Positions 1 through 8,164 are shown, counted from the first letter of the stretch. The stretch: 17,593 bases of DNA from Lachnoclostridium sp. UBA739 (GCA_002297865.1 DBKX01000432.1:1-17593), one strand, 5' to 3'. Made by a program: numbers and translations. The notes: generated by a model from the sequence alone, not told the origin.

Positions 1-281
1 TAATAAGAGGTCAGTTAGCGGATTGTTATAAGTTACAAAAGAGACCTAGTAAGAATCTTGCATTCTTTTTACAGCAGCATTTAATATTTAATATAGTTTG
101 TAGACCAGACTTTATATCCTATAACTACAAGCATCATAAAGAGATATCATTAAATATTTGCAAGTATGTTTTCGGATGTCCTCTTGCGGCTTGGACAGTG
201 CGTTCAGAAGAAAAACTAAAGAAGGTTAAAAAAAAGTTTGATGTGATTATTTTTGAATATTTTAACGTAAATAATCATTGA
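1..281 (+). CDS. Glycerophosphodiester phosphodiesterase family protein, C-terminal end (partial)
   Basis: An open frame (codons from position 3) enters from the left edge and stops at TGA 279-281, giving about 92 residues. It reads through RPDFISYNYK, then PLAAWTVRSEEKL, and ends near DVIIFEYF. This is the usual end of the GDPD TIM barrel: the AWTVRS strand and a closing strand that normally reads like IIFENF. The family hydrolyses glycerophosphodiesters to glycerol 3-phosphate and an alcohol. The catalytic N-terminal part (HRG motif, metal-binding Glu/Asp) lies outside the window, so activity and localisation cannot be judged. The stop codon overlaps the -35 box of the next gene's promoter. 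Family assignment is by eye from the C-terminal motifs alone. Confidence 0.72.
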   Translation, partial: IRGQLADCYKLQKRPSKNLAFFLQQHLIFNIVCRPDFISYNYKHHKEISLNICKYVFGCPLAAWTVRSEEKLKKVKKKFDVIIFEYFNVNNH

Positions 282-306
282 CGAAGTTTCCTATACAGGG
301 TATAAT
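278..306 (+). promoter_or_regulatory. Sigma-A type promoter of the symporter gene
   Basis: TTGACG (278-283), a 17-bp spacer and a perfect TATAAT (301-306). The -35 box overlaps the stop codon of the upstream gene. Transcription would start near 313, leaving a leader of about 100 nt before the start codon at 412. Confidence 0.75.
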
Positions 307-321
307 TTTCATATATAGTAA

Positions 322-351
322 TTTAACGTGTTAAAGTGTAACGGTTTAAAG
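322..351. promoter_or_regulatory. Tandem 15-bp repeat with internal dyad, candidate operator
   Basis: TTTAACGTGTTAAAG (322-336) is followed directly by TGTAACGGTTTAAAG (337-351), matching at 12 of 15 positions. The first copy holds an inverted repeat, TTTAAC and GTTAAA around a 2-bp centre. The block begins about 10 bp after the expected transcription start, where a repressor would block the symporter. The regulator is unknown, and function is inferred from position and symmetry only. Confidence 0.4.
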
Positions 352-411
352 TAAAAGAGAGATATCTCATATAATTCTAACACTATGACACATAAAGGAG
401 AGGGATTATAT

Positions 412-1896
412 ATGGAATATATCATTTGTATGGTTGTGTATTTGTTAATTATGGTGGGGATTAGCATATACGCTAAGAGAAGAACCAATAGCGTGAATGA
501 TTTTGCGTTAGGAGGCAGGTCGATTCCGCCATGGATGTCTGCATTTTCATACGGAACATCTTACTTCTCGGCTGTTATCTTGATTGGTCATGCAGGAAAG
601 AATGGATGGACTTTTGGTATGGCTTCTTTCTGGGTAGTCATAGGCAACTCATTACTTGGTACATATTTAGCTTGGAGAGTATTAGGGAAAAAGACAAGGG
701 AGATGACACAGCGTCTTAACGTTGCAACTATGCCACAATTTATAGGGGTTCGATATAAGGATCAAAAGCTAAGATATATCACATCCTTTATTATCTTTGT
801 ATTTTTAGTACCATATGCAGCATCCGTATACAAGGGGTTAGGATTCTTATTTCAAATTACATTTGGTATAGATGAAAAAATAATTATGTTAATTATGACA
901 ATTGTAACAGCATTTTATCTTTTCGCCGGAGGCTTTTTAGCCGCTTCAATTGCAGATTTTATTCAAGGCTGTATTATGATTGTTGGAATTGTATTATTAG
1001 TAATTTATGTGTTAAGCTACGGCAGTGTAAATGGAATTGTCAATGGTGTTCAAGGATTAAAGGAAATCAATCCGGATCTGATTATGCCTATGACTAAGAA
1101 AACAGCATTACCGTTAATATCACTAGTATTAATGACAAGTTTAGGTACTTGGGGGCTTCCACAGATGATTAGCAAGTTCTATACAATAAAGAGTGAAAAG
1201 TTTATTCCAACAGCAACTATTGTATCTACTCTTTTTGCTGTATTAGTAACAACAGGTGCTTATACAATGGGCTCTATGAGCCGCCTTATCCTAGGAAATG
1301 TGCCACCAACCGATGCCAATGGTAATATTATTTTTGATAAAATTATTCCTTTGGTATTAACGCAAGATGGATTAATGCCTACGATTGTTTTAGCTATATT
1401 ATTAATCGTTATTTTAGCTGCTTCTATGTCAACATTAGCATCTTTAGTATTAGCTTCTAGCACTACATTTGTTATGGATTTAGTAAAACCGATTGCAAAA
1501 GATAAGTTTAGTGAGAAACAAACTGTATTATTATTACGTATCTGCTGTCTAGTGTTTGTTGCAGCTGCATATATTTTAGCTACAGGTAACAGTCCTATTC
1601 TTAATCTGAATGCATTATCTTGGGGCGTAGTATCTGGAAGTTTGTTAGCTCCATATCTTTTAGGCTTGTATTGGAAACGTGCAACAAGGACAGGTGTGTA
1701 TGTAAGCATGGCGTCTGCAATTTTAATTATGATTGGAAGTGTTGCTGTATTTGGATTAAATAGTCCTTACATTACAACAATGAGTGCGGCGTCTATTGTA
1801 CTTCCAAACGTTGTATTAGTCGTAACGAGTTTAGTGACTCAGAAGATGGAAGATAGGCATGTGGCGTATATTTTCAATTTAGCGCAGAACAAATAA
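412..1896 (+). CDS. Sodium:solute symporter (SSS family) permease
   Basis: A 494-residue, very hydrophobic membrane protein with roughly 13 predicted membrane segments, the normal size for the sodium:solute symporter family (PutP, PanF and relatives). Family marks are FALGGRSIPPW after the first segment, ASIADFIQG in the middle, and AASMSTLASLVLASS around residues 337-350. S340 and T341 there correspond to the sodium-site Ser/Thr of PutP. The Asp of PutP helix 2 (D55) appears replaced, since the aligned stretch reads SYFS, so a substrate other than proline is possible; the substrate cannot be read from sequence. I chose ATG 412 because AGGAGAGG lies just upstream; an in-frame ATG at 385 lacks a good site and would add a polar tail. 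It is transcribed alone and ends in a terminator. Confidence 0.85.
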   Translation: MEYIICMVVYLLIMVGISIYAKRRTNSVNDFALGGRSIPPWMSAFSYGTSYFSAVILIGHAGKNGWTFGMASFWVVIGNSLLGTYLAWRVLGKKTREMTQRLNVATMPQFIGVRYKDQKLRYITSFIIFVFLVPYAASVYKGLGFLFQITFGIDEKIIMLIMTIVTAFYLFAGGFLAASIADFIQGCIMIVGIVLLVIYVLSYGSVNGIVNGVQGLKEINPDLIMPMTKKTALPLISLVLMTSLGTWGLPQMISKFYTIKSEKFIPTATIVSTLFAVLVTTGAYTMGSMSRLILGNVPPTDANGNIIFDKIIPLVLTQDGLMPTIVLAILLIVILAASMSTLASLVLASSTTFVMDLVKPIAKDKFSEKQTVLLLRICCLVFVAAAYILATGNSPILNLNALSWGVVSGSLLAPYLLGLYWKRATRTGVYVSMASAILIMIGSVAVFGLNSPYITTMSAASIVLPNVVLVVTSLVTQKMEDRHVAYIFNLAQNK

Positions 1897-1907
1897 CAAT
1901 ATAGTAT

Positions 1908-1946
1908 AAAAAGGTGGTTCTAAGAGTGAATAGAGTCACCTTTTTT
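1908..1946 (+). terminator. Rho-independent terminator after the symporter gene
   Basis: AAAAAGGTG (1908-1916) pairs with CACCTTTTT, with six T's at 1941-1946. It begins 11 nt after the stop codon and ends the symporter transcript. Confidence 0.7.
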
Positions 1947-1947
1947 A

Positions 1948-2083
1948 ACTTGTAGGAAAGTTGTCTGCGAGTCCATCCCTGTAAGTTAAAAAACCCCTAA
2001 AATACAGGCGATGGATACACACAAGTGGGTTAGGAAGAGTGTCGTTAAAAGACAGCGACACCCACTCACATTTTGTTCCTAAC
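1948..2083. other. Highly structured non-coding element of unknown type
   Basis: Two compound hairpins lie side by side in a stretch with no gene. The first pairs ACTTGT (1948-1953) with ACAAGT (2021-2026), TCCATC (1972-1977) with GATGGA (2010-2015), and CTGTA (1979-1983) with TACAG (2003-2007). The second pairs GTTAGGAA (2029-2036) with TTCCTAAC (2076-2083), and GAGTGTCG (2037-2044) with CGACACCCACTC (2056-2067) allowing a bulge. No T-run follows, so this is not a simple terminator. It could be a dispersed repeat, the end or scar of a mobile element, or a small structured RNA. I recognise no known family. Confidence 0.5.
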
Positions 2084-2112
2084 AAAAAAAGTAAGAGAGA
2101 AAAATTTAGTGT

Positions 2113-2141
2113 TTGAAAGTCTGAGGTAATGTGGATATAAT
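2113..2141 (+). promoter_or_regulatory. Promoter of the P-loop ATPase gene
   Basis: TTGAAA (2113-2118), 17-bp spacer, TATAAT (2136-2141). The start would be near 2148, about 40 nt before the ATG at 2187. The gene therefore has its own promoter just after the folded element. Confidence 0.72.
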
Positions 2142-2186
2142 ATACCTAAAGGTGAAGTGGGTAATAAAGCTCAACGGAGGGCACTA

Positions 2187-3701
2187 ATGGGTGAAAAGTT
2201 AGAAAAGTTATATTTTGGGGATGTAGATGGTGAAACTGAGTCTCAGAGACAGGATTTTCAGGACATGTTTTATGATGAAGAAGATATTTATCAACAAGTA
2301 CAAGATGAGAAGTTTATAATTTTAGGGCGAAAAGGAACTGGAAAGACTATTATTGGAGAATATTTGAAGGTTTGTTTTGATAAGGATACGGATTATAGTT
2401 ATTGTAAAATATGTGATTCAGGTGATCTTAATTTATGCAAGCTGATAGAAATAGGAGAACAGCAAATTAATGTTCAAGAGGGAGAACTGGTATGGCAGTA
2501 TATGCTTTACAGTATTTTAGCTGAGGTTTTATCAGAAGATCAAAAAGGGTTAAAGAAGTTGTTTTTTTGGTCGTCTTCATGTAAACTTAGCAAATTTTTA
2601 AAGCGAGAAGAAACACGGTATAAAGAAAATGGAATGAAGAAGAGCAATCAAAAGAACAATAGGTTTACTACACAACTAAATAAAATTGGAACAAATAGTG
2701 AAAGAAACTATTCAACTGATATTACATATGAGCTGAGACATTATTATGATAAAATTAAACCACTAAAGAAGAATGTATTACAGACATTAGGTAAGAAAAA
2801 TGTAATTTTAATTATCGATGATCTGGACAATTTAAATTTAAGTGCAACTATGGATGTATATTATAGTCAGTGTATTGCAAATTTAGTTCGTGCTGTAAGT
2901 AAAATAAATCGTGAATTTAAGGAAATATCGGCGAACAGGAGTAAAATAATAATTTTGCTGAGGGATGACATCATAAACTATATTAATGAAAATGATTCAA
3001 ATTTTAACAAGATAGTTTCTAATAAGGTAATTCGAATTGACTGGTGGAGTCCAAGAAATAAAGATGGAAAAAAGGAAGCTTATGAACATCCGTTAATGAA
3101 GATGATTCTTCGTAAAATAAAGACTTCTTCTGAGAATTTATGCGAAAAAACAGATAAAGAAGTTTATCAAACAATTTTTCCTGAGAAAATAGGAAATAAG
3201 GATTGTATGCAATATTTACTTGAATTTAGTTTAGGGAGACCACGTGATATCATACAGTTTTTAAATATTGTAAAAGACCGTCATAAAACAGAAAAAGTAT
3301 TTCGAAAAAAATACTTTAAAGAGTGTGAAGGGGAGTATTCAATTGCGTTTAAAGATGAGTTAGATAATGAGCTAAATATACATGAAAACTCTGCCATGAT
3401 AAAAGATGCAATGAAAATGATTTCTGATTTAAAGCGTATAAACTTCAGTTATGAAATAATAGAGAAACACTATATGAAAATGAGAAGATGTTACTCGAAT
3501 ATTGATAATTTAGATGAAGCACTAAAAGTATTATATAGTCTGGGTATTATAGGTAATACGTGGACTTATACAAATCGAAATGGTGAAAAGAAATACGGAC
3601 ATTCATGGGCATATCGGCTAGATGGAGAAAGAGAAGTTAATCTAGCAAAAAACTTCTATGTTCATAGAGCACTATGGAAAGTTATGTCTTTAAATAATTA
3701 A
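2187..3701 (+). CDS. Orphan P-loop ATPase, Sll1717-like
   Basis: A 504-residue soluble protein with an AAA/STAND-like NTPase core. The opening LYFGDVDGETE and a Walker A GRKGTGKT at residues 47-54 resemble the family annotated 'P-loop ATPase, Sll1717 family'. Walker B is VILIIDDLD with acidic residues at 211-212. RDD (from R259) may act as sensor 1 and GRPRD (350-354) as sensor 2. No transmembrane segment, signal peptide or recognisable effector domain is visible; the last 120 residues may be a winged-helix-like or partner-binding region. ATG 2187 is preferred because GGAGGG lies 5 nt upstream; an in-frame GTG at 2157 has no such site. It is a single-gene unit and looks richer in AAA/ATA codons than the neighbouring operon, which may hint at transfer. 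Function is unknown; NTP-driven switching, possibly in defence or stress, is inference. Confidence 0.7.
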   Translation: MGEKLEKLYFGDVDGETESQRQDFQDMFYDEEDIYQQVQDEKFIILGRKGTGKTIIGEYLKVCFDKDTDYSYCKICDSGDLNLCKLIEIGEQQINVQEGELVWQYMLYSILAEVLSEDQKGLKKLFFWSSSCKLSKFLKREETRYKENGMKKSNQKNNRFTTQLNKIGTNSERNYSTDITYELRHYYDKIKPLKKNVLQTLGKKNVILIIDDLDNLNLSATMDVYYSQCIANLVRAVSKINREFKEISANRSKIIILLRDDIINYINENDSNFNKIVSNKVIRIDWWSPRNKDGKKEAYEHPLMKMILRKIKTSSENLCEKTDKEVYQTIFPEKIGNKDCMQYLLEFSLGRPRDIIQFLNIVKDRHKTEKVFRKKYFKECEGEYSIAFKDELDNELNIHENSAMIKDAMKMISDLKRINFSYEIIEKHYMKMRRCYSNIDNLDEALKVLYSLGIIGNTWTYTNRNGEKKYGHSWAYRLDGEREVNLAKNFYVHRALWKVMSLNN

Positions 3702-3735
3702 AAAAGAGAGAGCATATACCCTCTCCTTTTTAATA
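3702..3735 (+). terminator. Terminator after the ATPase gene
   Basis: An AAAAGAGAG arm pairs with CTCTCCTTTT (one bulged C) around a loop of about 10 nt and runs into T's at 3727-3731. It begins directly at the stop codon. Confidence 0.6.
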
Positions 3736-4018
3736 ACCAGGCACTTACGTCCTGAACATTTATATAATTATATTATTAACAAAATAAATATATTCTATAA
3801 TCACTATATTCAAAATGTGTGTTTTCGTGTTTTTATTCTAGCAAAACTTTGTAGATTTGTCAACTTTGTTTAGTGTTTCATATGTATACATTGTCTACAT
3901 AAATCTGTCCAGATAAAATATATTTACTTAGCAGAAAAGAAATAAAGATAGGTTTTTCTTTTCTATTATGGTATACTTTTATTTGTAATATTTACATACG
4001 AAAGGAAGGAAATGAACA
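3736..4018 (+). promoter_or_regulatory. Intergenic region with two candidate promoters for the ior operon
   Basis: Candidate 1 is TTGTCT (3891-3896), 17 bp, TAAAAT (3914-3919). Candidate 2 is an extended -10, TATGGTATACT, with TATACT at 3972-3977 and no clear -35 box; it would start near 3984, just ahead of the ribosome site at 4001-4010. A perfect 10-bp palindrome ATGTATACAT (3882-3891) touches the first -35 box. The stretch 3736-3880 is AT-rich and I see no gene in it. Confidence 0.5.
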
Positions 4019-5755
4019 GTGGCAGAAAAGAAAATTATGCTAGGAAACGAAGCAATTGCTAGAGGTGCATATGAAGCTGGCGTGAAAGTTTCCGCAGCTT
4101 ATCCAGGTACTCCAAGTACAGAAATAAGTGAAAATCTTGTACAATATAAAGAAATTTATTGTGAATGGTCTCCTAATGAAAAGGTAGCAACAGAAGTTGC
4201 AATTGGTGCTTCTATAAGCGGTGTACGTGCAATGGCATCCATGAAACATGTTGGTGTGAACGTTGCAGCAGACCCTCTATACACAGTTTCTTATATAGGT
4301 GCAACAGGCGGTTTAGTATTAGTAGCAGCAGATGATCCAGGTCTTTACAGTTCTCAGAATGAACAAGATACAAGAATGGTTGGTCGTGCAGCCCAGGTAC
4401 CAGTAATTGAACCATCTGACAGTCAGGAAGCCAAAGACTTCATGAAATTCGCTTTTGATATGAGTGAAAAATATGATACACCAGTCATCTTAAGAACAAC
4501 GACAAGATTGTCCCATTCTCAAGGTACGGTTACATTAGAAGATAGAGTTGAACCAGAAGATAAGGTTTATGAAAGAAATATTAAGAAAAATGTTATGATG
4601 CCAGGTATGGCTAAATTAAGACATATTGCAGTAGAGGAAAGAACAAATGCAATGATTAAAGACGGATGTGATTTTCCAATCAACCGTGTGGAGATGAATG
4701 ACACAAGCATTGGTGTAATTGCAAGTGGTATCCCTTATCAATATGTAAAAGAAGCATTACCAAATGCATCAGTATTAAAGCTTGGTTTAGTAAATCCATT
4801 ACCACGTAAATTAATTGAAGACTTTGCAAAGAAAGTTGATAAATTATACATAGTAGAAGAATTAGATCCAGTTATTGAGACACAGGTTAAATCCTGGGGT
4901 ATTCAGTGTACAGGTAAGGAAATCTTTACAGTACAGGGCGAATACAGTGCCAATATGTTAAGAGAGGCTATCTTAGGAGAAAAATTAGATATTGCTGCTC
5001 CAGCAGATGTTCCAGCAAGACCTCCAATCTTATGTCCTGGATGTCCTCATAGAAGTGTATATTCTGTACTTAATAAATTAAAAATTCATGCAGCAGGTGA
5101 TATTGGCTGTTATACATTAGGAGCTGTAGCACCACTTAACGTTGTAGATACAACAATCTGTATGGGTGCAAGTATCAGTTCCCTTCATGGTATGGAGAAA
5201 GCTAAAGGAAAAGATTATATTAAGAATTGGGTTGCCGTTATTGGTGATTCCACATTTATGCATACAGGAGTAAACTCCTTAATTAACATGGTTTATAACA
5301 AAGGGACAGGAACTGTTGTAATCTTAGATAACTCTACAACAGGTATGACAGGACACCAAGATCATGCTGCAACAGGTAAGACACTTCAAGGTGAAGATAC
5401 TTATGCCGTAAGCATTCCTGAGTTATGTAGGGCAATTGGCGTTAAGAATGTAACAGAAATTAACGCATTTGATTTAGAAGGATTAGAAAAATTAATTAAA
5501 GAAGAAGTAGCCAAAGATGAGGTTTCTGTTATTATCACAAAGACACCTTGTATCTTTAAGGTACCAGCATCTAAGGTTAGATGTGTTGCCAACCCAGATA
5601 AATGTAAGAAGTGTAAAGCTTGCTTAAAACCAGGATGTCCAGCAATTACAATGAGTAGTGAAGGCGTTATTACAATTGATGACACTATGTGTAATGGTTG
5701 TGGTTTATGTCAGAATTTATGTAAATTTGACGCAATTGAAAAGGTGGGTGAATAG
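4019..5755 (+). CDS. iorA: Indolepyruvate:ferredoxin oxidoreductase, alpha subunit
   Basis: Catalytic subunit of the thiamine-diphosphate enzyme that converts aryl-pyruvates plus CoA to aryl-acetyl-CoA, CO2 and reduced ferredoxin in the cytoplasm. At 578 residues it has the usual length. The N-terminal pyrimidine-binding domain shows YPGTPSTEISE (about residues 28-38). CPGCPHRS precedes the TPP-binding part, with GDIGCYTLG (from 360), GDSTFMHTG (from 409) and DNSTTGMTG. Two [4Fe-4S] sites close the protein: C529, C532, C535, C540, and C558, C561, C564, C568. The start is GTG 4019, 8 nt after AGGAAGGA; the ATG at 4012 is out of frame. iorB follows after 2 nt, so the subunits are coupled in translation. 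Close relatives prefer aryl over branched-chain substrates, but specificity is not readable here. Confidence 0.95.
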   Translation: MAEKKIMLGNEAIARGAYEAGVKVSAAYPGTPSTEISENLVQYKEIYCEWSPNEKVATEVAIGASISGVRAMASMKHVGVNVAADPLYTVSYIGATGGLVLVAADDPGLYSSQNEQDTRMVGRAAQVPVIEPSDSQEAKDFMKFAFDMSEKYDTPVILRTTTRLSHSQGTVTLEDRVEPEDKVYERNIKKNVMMPGMAKLRHIAVEERTNAMIKDGCDFPINRVEMNDTSIGVIASGIPYQYVKEALPNASVLKLGLVNPLPRKLIEDFAKKVDKLYIVEELDPVIETQVKSWGIQCTGKEIFTVQGEYSANMLREAILGEKLDIAAPADVPARPPILCPGCPHRSVYSVLNKLKIHAAGDIGCYTLGAVAPLNVVDTTICMGASISSLHGMEKAKGKDYIKNWVAVIGDSTFMHTGVNSLINMVYNKGTGTVVILDNSTTGMTGHQDHAATGKTLQGEDTYAVSIPELCRAIGVKNVTEINAFDLEGLEKLIKEEVAKDEVSVIITKTPCIFKVPASKVRCVANPDKCKKCKACLKPGCPAITMSSEGVITIDDTMCNGCGLCQNLCKFDAIEKVGE

Positions 5756-5757
5756 TT

Positions 5758-6330
5758 ATGGCAACAAAAAATATTATGATCGTAGGTGTCGGCGGACAAG
5801 GAACATTATTAACAAGCCGTATTTTAGGGGGGATCACAATTCAAGCCGGCTATGATGTAAAATTATCAGAGGTACATGGAATGGCACAGCGTGGTGGTAG
5901 TGTTGTTACTTATGTACGTTATGGCGAATCTGTGGCAGAACCGATTGTAGAAGAAGGCCAGGCGGACGTTTTAATTGCATTTGAGAAGTTAGAAGCAAAA
6001 CGATATGCACATTTTCTAAAAAAAGATGGGGTTATCATTGTAAATGATCAAAAGATTGAACCAATTACAGTTGTAACAGGTGCAGCAACATATCCAGAGA
6101 ATGTGATCGAAGAATTAAGCAAGACTTATAAGGTACTTCCAGTAGATGCCATGTCTGAAGCACGTAAATTAGGCAATACAAAAGTATTTAACACCATCGT
6201 CTTAGGATTGGCAGCCCAGCATATGGATTTCTCATTAGAAGACTGGTACGCTGTAATTGAGAAAACAGTAAAGCCAAAAACGGTAGAGATTAATAAGAAG
6301 GCGTTTGCAGTGGGATATCAACTTAAATAA
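5758..6330 (+). CDS. iorB: Indolepyruvate:ferredoxin oxidoreductase, beta subunit
   Basis: A 190-residue protein matching the pyruvate/2-oxoacid ferredoxin oxidoreductase gamma-type domain, the small partner of IorA. Seen at the N-terminus are the nucleotide-fold-like VGVGGQGT (residues 9-16) and the family stretch SEVHGMAQRGGSVVTYVRYG. The length is typical and no cysteine cluster is present, as expected, since the iron-sulfur clusters are on IorA. ATG 5758 begins 2 nt after the iorA stop, and its ribosome site (AAGGTGGG) lies inside the end of iorA. This tight spacing fits 1:1 production of both subunits. Confidence 0.95.
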   Translation: MATKNIMIVGVGGQGTLLTSRILGGITIQAGYDVKLSEVHGMAQRGGSVVTYVRYGESVAEPIVEEGQADVLIAFEKLEAKRYAHFLKKDGVIIVNDQKIEPITVVTGAATYPENVIEELSKTYKVLPVDAMSEARKLGNTKVFNTIVLGLAAQHMDFSLEDWYAVIEKTVKPKTVEINKKAFAVGYQLK

Positions 6331-6346
6331 AAGAGGAGTATGAGAA

Positions 6347-7645
6347 ATGATTTGGAACGAAACAAAAGAGTGCATGAGCAGGGATGAAATGAATACACTT
6401 CAAAGCTCAAGGCTAAAGAAGACAGTAAATCACGTTTATCATAATGTTGAGTTTTATCGTAAAAAGATGCAAAAGATAGGTATAGAACCTGGAGATATTA
6501 ATGGAATTGAAGATATTACGAAACTTCCTTATACAACAAAGGATGATTTGCGAGACAACTATCCTTTTGGTCTTTTCGCAGTTCCACAATCTGAAGTAGT
6601 TCGAATTCATGCATCTTCTGGAACAACAGGGAAAGCCACTATCGTTGGTTACACAAGAAGGGATATCGAGATCTGGCAGGAGTGCGTTGCACGTGTTCTT
6701 ACTATGGCTGATATCCATAAAAATGACAAAATACAAGTAGCATATGGATATGGTTTATTTACTGGAGGACTGGGCGTACATTATGGAGCAGAAAACCTGG
6801 GTGCCACAGTTGTTCCTATGTCCACAGGAAATACCAAAAAGCTTGTAACCATGATGGAGGATTTTGGGGTAAATGCAATTGCTTGTACGCCATCTTATCT
6901 GTTACATATTGCGGAGACATTAGAGGAAATGAATCTGATAGGTAAAATTAAGCTTCGTGCGGCAATCTGTGGAGCAGAACCTTGGACTGAAAACATGCGT
7001 AAGGAAATTGAAGAACGACTTCACATTACAGCCCATGACATTTATGGATTAAGTGAAATTATGGGACCAGGTGTAGCAGCAGACTGTAAACATCATGCAG
7101 GTTTACATATCTGGGAGGATCATTTCTTCCCTGAGATTATCAGTAAGGATACCTTAGAACCAGTTACAGAAGGAGAACTTGGAGAGCTAGTAATCACCAC
7201 CTTGACAAAAGAAGCCCTACCACTGCTTCGTTATCGTACAAAGGATTTAACAAGCATTACTTATGAGAAATGTGAGTGTGGAAGAACAAGTGCTAGAATT
7301 TCAAGATTCAAAGGCCGTTCTGATGATATGTTAATTATTCGTGGGGTAAATGTGTTCCCATCTCAAATTGAATCTGCGTTATTAGAAATTAGTGAAACAA
7401 CACCTCACTACATGATGATAGTGGATCGTGTAAATAATCATGATACATTAGAAGTGTTAGTGGAAGTAGAAGAGAGATTTTTCTCAGATGAAATCAAGCA
7501 ATTAGAAGGTCTTACAAAGAAGATTGCCCATGTGATTCAGCAAGCAATTGGATTAGCTGTGAAAGTAAAACTTGTTGAGCCTAGAACACTTGAAAGAAGT
7601 GAAGGAAAATCAAAGAGAGTAATTGATAAACGTCAATTTGTATAA
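6347..7645 (+). CDS. paaK: Phenylacetate-CoA ligase (AMP-forming)
   Basis: A 432-residue member of the acyl-adenylate family, PaaK branch: aryl-acetate + ATP + CoA gives aryl-acetyl-CoA + AMP + PPi. Motifs: [10 protein letters not shown] (P-loop-like A3 motif, residues 89-98), [10 protein letters not shown] (from 233), [20 protein letters not shown] (from 323, the hinge region typical of PaaK), and a C-terminal GKSKR with K421 or K423 as the likely catalytic Lys. The gene starts 16 nt after iorB with AGAGGAG upstream. Linkage to iorAB suggests the ligase and oxidoreductase share the aryl-acetyl-CoA intermediate. Anaerobes without the aerobic paaABC pathway often carry this version. The natural acid (phenylacetate, hydroxyphenylacetate or indoleacetate) is not decided by the sequence. 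Confidence 0.93.
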   Translation: MIWNETKECMSRDEMNTLQSSRLKKTVNHVYHNVEFYRKKMQKIGIEPGDINGIEDITKLPYTTKDDLRDNYPFGLFAVPQSEVVRIHASSGTTGKATIVGYTRRDIEIWQECVARVLTMADIHKNDKIQVAYGYGLFTGGLGVHYGAENLGATVVPMSTGNTKKLVTMMEDFGVNAIACTPSYLLHIAETLEEMNLIGKIKLRAAICGAEPWTENMRKEIEERLHITAHDIYGLSEIMGPGVAADCKHHAGLHIWEDHFFPEIISKDTLEPVTEGELGELVITTLTKEALPLLRYRTKDLTSITYEKCECGRTSARISRFKGRSDDMLIIRGVNVFPSQIESALLEISETTPHYMMIVDRVNNHDTLEVLVEVEERFFSDEIKQLEGLTKKIAHVIQQAIGLAVKVKLVEPRTLERSEGKSKRVIDKRQFV

Positions 7646-7660
7646 GTGAGGAGGGGTATC

Positions 7661-8095
7661 ATGTTTGTAAAACAATTATCTGTATTTATTGAGAATCGTG
7701 AAGGCCGTTTGGAACAGGTGACAGAAGTGTTAAAACAAGAGGGCATAAATATTGTTTCTTTAAGTTTGGCGGATACATCTGAGTATGGAATGCTTAGGAT
7801 GATCGTATCTGCTCCAGAGAAGGCAAAACAAGTGCTAAAAGAGAATGGTTTTTCTGCAATGCTTACCGATGTAATTGCAGTACGCCTGCCTCATGAAGTT
7901 GGAATGCTGCAAAAATTACTGCAGGTTTTATCTAGCGCAGATATTAATATTGAATATATGTATGCACTTGCAACAGGAAAAGATAATGCAGCAATGATCG
8001 TGAAAGCGAGCGATGCCCAAGAGGCAGTTAAGGCATTAGAAGAAAATAAGATGCAAATATACGGACCAGATGAGGCGTATACAATTAATGAGTAG
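7661..8095 (+). CDS. Tandem ACT-domain amino-acid-binding protein
   Basis: A 144-residue protein made of two ACT domains (about residues 1-70 and 71-144) and nothing else. The first begins VKQLSVFIENREGRLEQVTEVL and the second LPHEVGMLQKLLQVLSSADINIEYMY; both show the ACT pattern of strand, then a Gly-containing loop that binds an amino acid, then helix. It belongs to the stand-alone ACT proteins often found beside paaK/ior genes. The likely role is sensing an aromatic or branched amino acid and modulating a partner; this is inferred from family and neighbours. ATG 7661 is chosen because AGGAGGGG (7649-7656) lies just upstream; an in-frame GTG at 7646 would place that site inside the gene. 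Last gene of the operon. Confidence 0.88.
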   Translation: MFVKQLSVFIENREGRLEQVTEVLKQEGINIVSLSLADTSEYGMLRMIVSAPEKAKQVLKENGFSAMLTDVIAVRLPHEVGMLQKLLQVLSSADINIEYMYALATGKDNAAMIVKASDAQEAVKALEENKMQIYGPDEAYTINE

Positions 8096-8120
8096 CCCAA
8101 AGGGATTATGAAAAGGAATA

Positions 8121-8164
8121 AGAGGAAGCAGAGCATCTAATAATGATGTTCCTGCTTCTTTTTT
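8121..8164 (+). terminator. Terminator of the ior-paaK-ACT operon
   Basis: GAAGCAG with an inner CATC arm pairs with GATG and CTGCTTC, followed by a run of T's (8158-8164). It begins about 25 nt after the last stop codon. Confidence 0.78.

Noticed and set aside
337..351. CcpA cre site in the symporter leader
   Set aside because: TGTAACGG resembles the left half, but it is one base short and lacks the conserved right half.
385..411. Upstream in-frame ATG at 385 for the symporter
   Set aside because: No ribosome site in front of it, while AGGAGAGG lies just before ATG 412, where the first membrane segment begins.
1260..1709. 149-codon open frame antisense to the symporter
   Set aside because: Mirror of a hydrophobic coding sequence; no ribosome site, promoter or recognisable domain.
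2157..2186. GTG start at 2157 for the P-loop ATPase
   Set aside because: No ribosome site at usual spacing; GGAGGG sits 5 nt before ATG 2187.
4012..4014. ATG just before iorA
   Set aside because: Out of frame with the IorA product; GTG 4019 gives the family N-terminus and good spacing.
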